Shown piece by piece: positions 60,450-64,000 of a DNA stretch of 64,000 bases (positions are counted from its first letter, which is position 1; each line of letters opens with the position of its first letter). The DNA is from Rhyzopertha dominica. Its lineage: Eukaryota > Arthropoda > Insecta > Coleoptera > Bostrichidae. Location of the stretch: assembly GCA_025024175.1 (NCBI GenBank), contig QCXZ01000041.1, positions 26,221,786 to 26,285,785 on the forward strand, read 5' to 3'. Below the pieces are notes generated by a model that saw only the letters and a list, made by a program, of their open reading frames with translations, had not been told where the DNA came from and searched no databases. The position numbers were made by a program, and so were the translations under genes.

Positions 60450-62044
60450 TTAAGACAAAAGTGTTTTCTTTAATTGAAGTCATTGGTGGCTATGACTTTA
60501 TTAAATTATTCTCTTTAAAATGATATATCAGTTGACCTACGATTTTATCAAAAGCAAACGAATTATAACACATTTCTAAACATCACATAGGTAGCCTTAA
60601 AAACAAGTATTTAAAAAACATTGTTGTTACTTAATAGTCCAGTGGGGCGCTTATAAGCAAATTGATAAAGTAGTATATAAAGTATTAAAAAAGCAAACAA
60701 AATCAATTTTTCAAATCAAGAAAAACTTGATATGATTTAATTTTATATTCTTTTTCGCAAGAATCCTGCTGAAGTCCTACACAATATTTTGAGCCCTATA
60801 TTGATCGTCACCAGTGTGTATGGGCATTTTACCAAGCCGAATAGAAACGAAAATGAATTTGATGAAGCTCTAGAGGTAAACGTGCTTGCTTTCGTAATGC
60901 AGGAGTCGTCTATTTCAACTAGGCAAGTTGCGGTAGATGTAGCCGTTTCTCAAAGAACTGTAGTAACATTGAAATCTGGTAACCGAAACGGCAGATTAGG
61001 ATTTTGCAAATCTTTTACAGTTGTGTATTTAGCAAATCCATAATTTAAATTAATACTTTGGACTAGTGAAACACGATTTATTAATTGTGGAATGTTTAAC
61101 CGGCATAACGAGCATTTGTGGATGTAGGAAAATCCACACCATGTCGAAAATAGACGACCTCAAATAAGGTTTGTTTTACATTGGGTGTGGTGGCTCTACA
61201 ATCGCGGGTCCATACATTTTTAGGACAATGTAACTGGTGCCACTTATCTTAATTTACTTTAAAACGAATTTACGAAGATGTTGGACGAATTAAATATAGC
61301 AATCCGTGCTATGCTTCAGTGGTTTAAACATGATGGAGCACCAGTACGAAATCATATCGATGTACGCAACTATTTACACGAAACTTTTCCTACTTCGTGG
61401 ATTAGCAAAAAAGCTCGAATCATTCGCCCACCTAATTCTGCGGATTTTTCTCTATTAGATATCTTTTTGTGGGGAACTTTGAAGGATATGATCTACAAAA
61501 AGACATAGGTATCGCACTATTGAAGAGCTTCGAATAGCAGTGCTAGAAACAATTTTAAATTCAGATAGATCCTCTGTTAGAAAGGCGACAAACTCTATTT
61601 TGAAAAGATGTAACCTGTGTATTGATATTAATGGTAATACTTTTGAACATGTGATGTAAATTGAAGCATTGTAATTTGTACTTAAATAAATAATATGAAA
61701 CATACTTGCTCGTACATTTTAAAGAGCAGAAATTCCCGTAACTATCTTACAGCAATAGATATGACCATCTAACACTAAACTTTCTTTTACGTAAATAATT
61801 AAATCGTTTTTATTTTTTGTACCAAAACTTCAGGCATAACAACGTTCTCTTCAATTATTTTCAAGGCTTACTATGTGATTAAAAAAGTGTTATTTTTTAA
61901 AAACAGTTGGTTAAGTGAGATATCATTTTAAAGAGAAAAAACCAGCCTTTTCAAAAAAGCCATAGCCAGCTATGACTTTCATTTAAAAAACAAACACAAG
62001 TTAGTGTCAGAACTCTAAAGATACAGTCTACAAAAAATCAACTG
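60450..62044 (+). mobile_element. Mariner-like DNA transposon, decayed
   Basis: The left segment AAAGTGTTTTCTTTAATTGA, followed by GGCTATGACTTT and CTCTTTAAAATGATAT (to about 60530), matches the reverse complement of about 61920-62000, giving an imperfect TIR of about 85 bp. The right tip probably ends CAACTG at 62044, 47 bp outside a shared ACTTG; the left tip is degraded, so the left limit is approximate. The interior holds a mariner-superfamily transposase relic (60740-61660). The foldback at 620-1766 contains related terminal sequence. Confidence 0.7.
60740..61660 (+). pseudogene. Mariner-like transposase relic (C)
   Basis: Pieces on the + strand, in order, are: NEFDEALEVNVLAFVMQESS then ISTRQVAVDVAVSQRTV (about 60852-60965), the N-terminal helix-turn-helix part; FNRHNEHLWM then ENPHHVENRR (about 61097-61160), around the first catalytic block; FKHDGAPVRNHIDVRNYLHE (about 61324-61383), with the second Asp in HDGAP; and NSADFSLLDIFLWGTLKDMI (about 61434-61493), the third block, where the usual S-P-D has become S-A-D. 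The TIEELRIAVLETILNSDRSS tail follows in another frame. Stops and a deletion between the first two parts make it inactive. The frame 61278-61508 is its longest surviving piece. Confidence 0.8.
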
Positions 62045-63774
62045 TTTTATTCAAATCATTAATATCTGCAACTCTTGTCTTAACATTTTTTCTGTACGAC
62101 TAGTAATAAAATTATGAGCAGTTATAGAAATCGTACAAAAGTTTTATGGCAATATCTAGTTATCCGTGGGATAAATTCAAAAGTAGTAAGACCCTTTACT
62201 GACAATCGAATCAAACTTTAAAACAACGAAATATTAAGTCTGTCTCTAAAGATCATTTAATTGTTACCCATACCACTATATAAAAAAGAACAATCAGTAG
62301 ATGGTTTTTAATTGCAACTTTTGTACACGATTAAAAATAGTCAGAGTTTTGGCGGTCTTTCCCACATTTATTGACAGGGCCGCTATGATTGACCTTACAA
62401 TTTGTCATGTGTTAGAACTTGCGGTCGTTGCAATGTACTCAAGGGTTGCATTTCCGTTCGACTAAAATCTTCTGGCAGTTAGCGTTGCATGTGCGGTAGA
62501 TAAATAAACTATTGTTGGTTTCTTGCATCCCTACCTACTTTTCGCTTTGGTGTTAGTGAATACGTTTTGTATTTTTAAGGTTTCGGAACATTTTTATTAT
62601 TTGGTCCTTCATGCGACAACGACACTACTATAAAAAATCGTAACCAATTTTTGTTATATACGAATTATTTTCTTGGATATGTAAGTTTGGATAAATCTCA
62701 TTTGGTGATCCTCTTTGTTGGACGTGAGAGTGCGATACCAGTAATTTTTCTACGAAATGAGACGAGCCAAATTCAAATTTCGTGCTATAAGCACTATAAG
62801 TGTATGTGGCTGATATTAAAGGTTTTATTAAAGTGTGAGTGGGAAGATTCCAAAGCGTTCGTAAGTTCGATTTGTATTAGTTGTCTATGATGCCCAAATT
62901 GTGGGAAGAGAGTATGTGTCAAATAATTGAAGTGTTTTATTATAAGGTTACGCTTTGGTTTTCCCTTAAATTATAGGCTCTACTTGGTGATATGTATGTG
63001 TATTTTAAGAATCTCTATTCCAATTTTTGTTTCGGTTTTTTTACACGCAATCCAATCTCTTTCATTTTGCACCATCAAGAATGTCTTAAGTGAAGCATGC
63101 ATACAATTATCTCGATTTGTGGCTACGCATTGAACCTACCTAAAGAAACGCATTTTTCAGTCATTTACCATTTTCTAAGGCCTAAATATCTTCTGATCAC
63201 GTTTTCCAACTACATCTTACAGGCATACCTCATATTATGACCGCTGATAGAAAAGAAAGTTTTTAGCTGCTTATTATTGCCAAAGCCAAGCAGCCTTCTC
63301 TAGTTGCTTAAGAAGTACAAGTAAATAACATAGGGACAACAAACAACGCCATCGTCGCTCTAATTGCAGAATGAAGATCAAGTGTGAATCCATACAACCT
63401 GCAGAAGATGGTGCTCTAATCCAGAAATTTTGTGGCAACTCCAGTCAAATCATTCTAACTTAGAAGGGAAAAAGTTGCTCTGAACGAAATGACCATTTGC
63501 GATATAAAAACGGAAACTGTCATAAATGAAAAAAAAGCTTCGCAGTAAGGACAAGCAGTTCAAAATCAGAACACAGGCATTGATGAATTTAATAATGGAT
63601 ACTGACTAATGAGCTAAAATTTCGTTTTAAGTACTACGTTCAGCATCCATTTGTACTTTTATATACATAATTATATTGAATAAAATTCTTTGCGGTCGTC
63701 TAATGTCACTATAAAGGTAAGATTTCTTGGGGGAATTCGACCTGGTGGTAAAAATCAACTGTTTATTTTTGCCA
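62045..63774. other. Anonymous region after the mariner-like element
   Basis: No gene is proven. The frame 62651-62890 has no recognised motif. GTTTTGGCGGT near 62348 matches the tip of the THAP-bearing element, but no partner tip lies nearby. Scattered short frames at 63180-63600 are interrupted. Confidence 0.4.
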
Positions 63775-63808
63775 AGCTTTCGACTGCTTTATTGCAGTCT
63801 TCGTCAGG
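63775..63808 (-). repeat. Hairpin motif with hammerhead-like core
   Basis: On the minus strand CCTGACGAAGACTGC, loop AATAAA, then GCAGTCGAAAGC. GACTGC pairs exactly with GCAGTC, and the flanks read CTGACGA and GAAA. These are the conserved core boxes of hammerhead ribozymes, but one extra A separates CTGACGA from the stem. Penelope-like retroelements are known to carry hammerheads in their terminal repeats, so this may be the edge of such an element continuing past 64000. Confidence 0.5.
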
Positions 63809-64000
63809 GCTTTCTACAACAACAATCCAATAATTACATTAAGATTACAAAAATGGAACAACATGTTACAAAATTGAGGTTTAACTAGGCAGCTCTATTA
63901 TATAGGAAATCAATCTTTGGAAATTTAAATTTAGCAAGTATATGCTAGATGTATTTCGCATATATCACAATGCTAAATTTTTTGTACAATACAATGACTA

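Overview
The window reads as arthropod, most likely insect, nuclear DNA. It is strongly AT-rich, shows spliceosomal exon/intron borders, and is dominated by transposable-element (TE) remnants: Ty3/gypsy, non-LTR LINEs, Penelope-like, Tc1/mariner-like and THAP-bearing elements, and long foldback repeats. No bacterial operons, rRNA, tRNA or CRISPR arrays were seen. Isolated N bases (for example near 6394, 22930, 37019, 42420, 43560, 47877) mark an imperfect assembly. Most short open frames in the window look like chance.

Host gene: the only convincing cellular gene lies on the + strand in the right third. Three exons are supported by open frame and splice borders: 44351-44589, 56372-56533 and 59379-60167. 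All connecting borders are phase 0. They encode a proline-rich, then basic, then Ser/Asn- and Gln-rich segment of a probable intracellular scaffold or adaptor protein whose family I could not name. A 44-nt extra exon (45990-46033) and a noncoding first exon (ending 29908) are only candidates. The gene continues beyond 60167 and probably starts upstream of 44351. Its introns carry many TE relics.

Left part (1-16 kb): a foldback repeat (620-1766); an integrase-like element split by about 1 kb of foreign DNA (2481-4450); a frameshifted minus-strand pseudogene with HECT E3-ligase features (5935-7115); two further foldbacks (11147-12104 and 13249-14204). The last is nearly perfect, with 440-460 bp arms and a 52 bp spacer.

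Middle (17-30 kb): a decayed LINE (17213-19780); a young Ty3/gypsy element (19913-23953, minus strand) with LTRs identical by eye and a 4-bp TACT target duplication, whose single 935-codon frame has lost RNase H and the integrase core; a TA-flanked miniature element (25422-26193); then LINE and Penelope-like reverse-transcriptase relics (27120-28250).

Right part (30-64 kb): long anonymous stretches, mariner-like transposase relics (36430-36960, 51054-51126, 52632-53290, 60450-62044), a TIR element with a THAP-like zinc-finger fragment (47970-48691), a TATA/Inr promoter-like site near 55753, a LINE ending close to an (ATT)n tract (57180-58771), and a hairpin repeat near 63.78 kb resembling ones at 13.5, 14.0, 24.1 and 29.2 kb.

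I found no convincing new multi-gene system. The most unusual items are the in-frame-deleted Ty3 element, the HECT pseudogene, the near-perfect foldback, and the shared hairpin motif with a hammerhead-like core.
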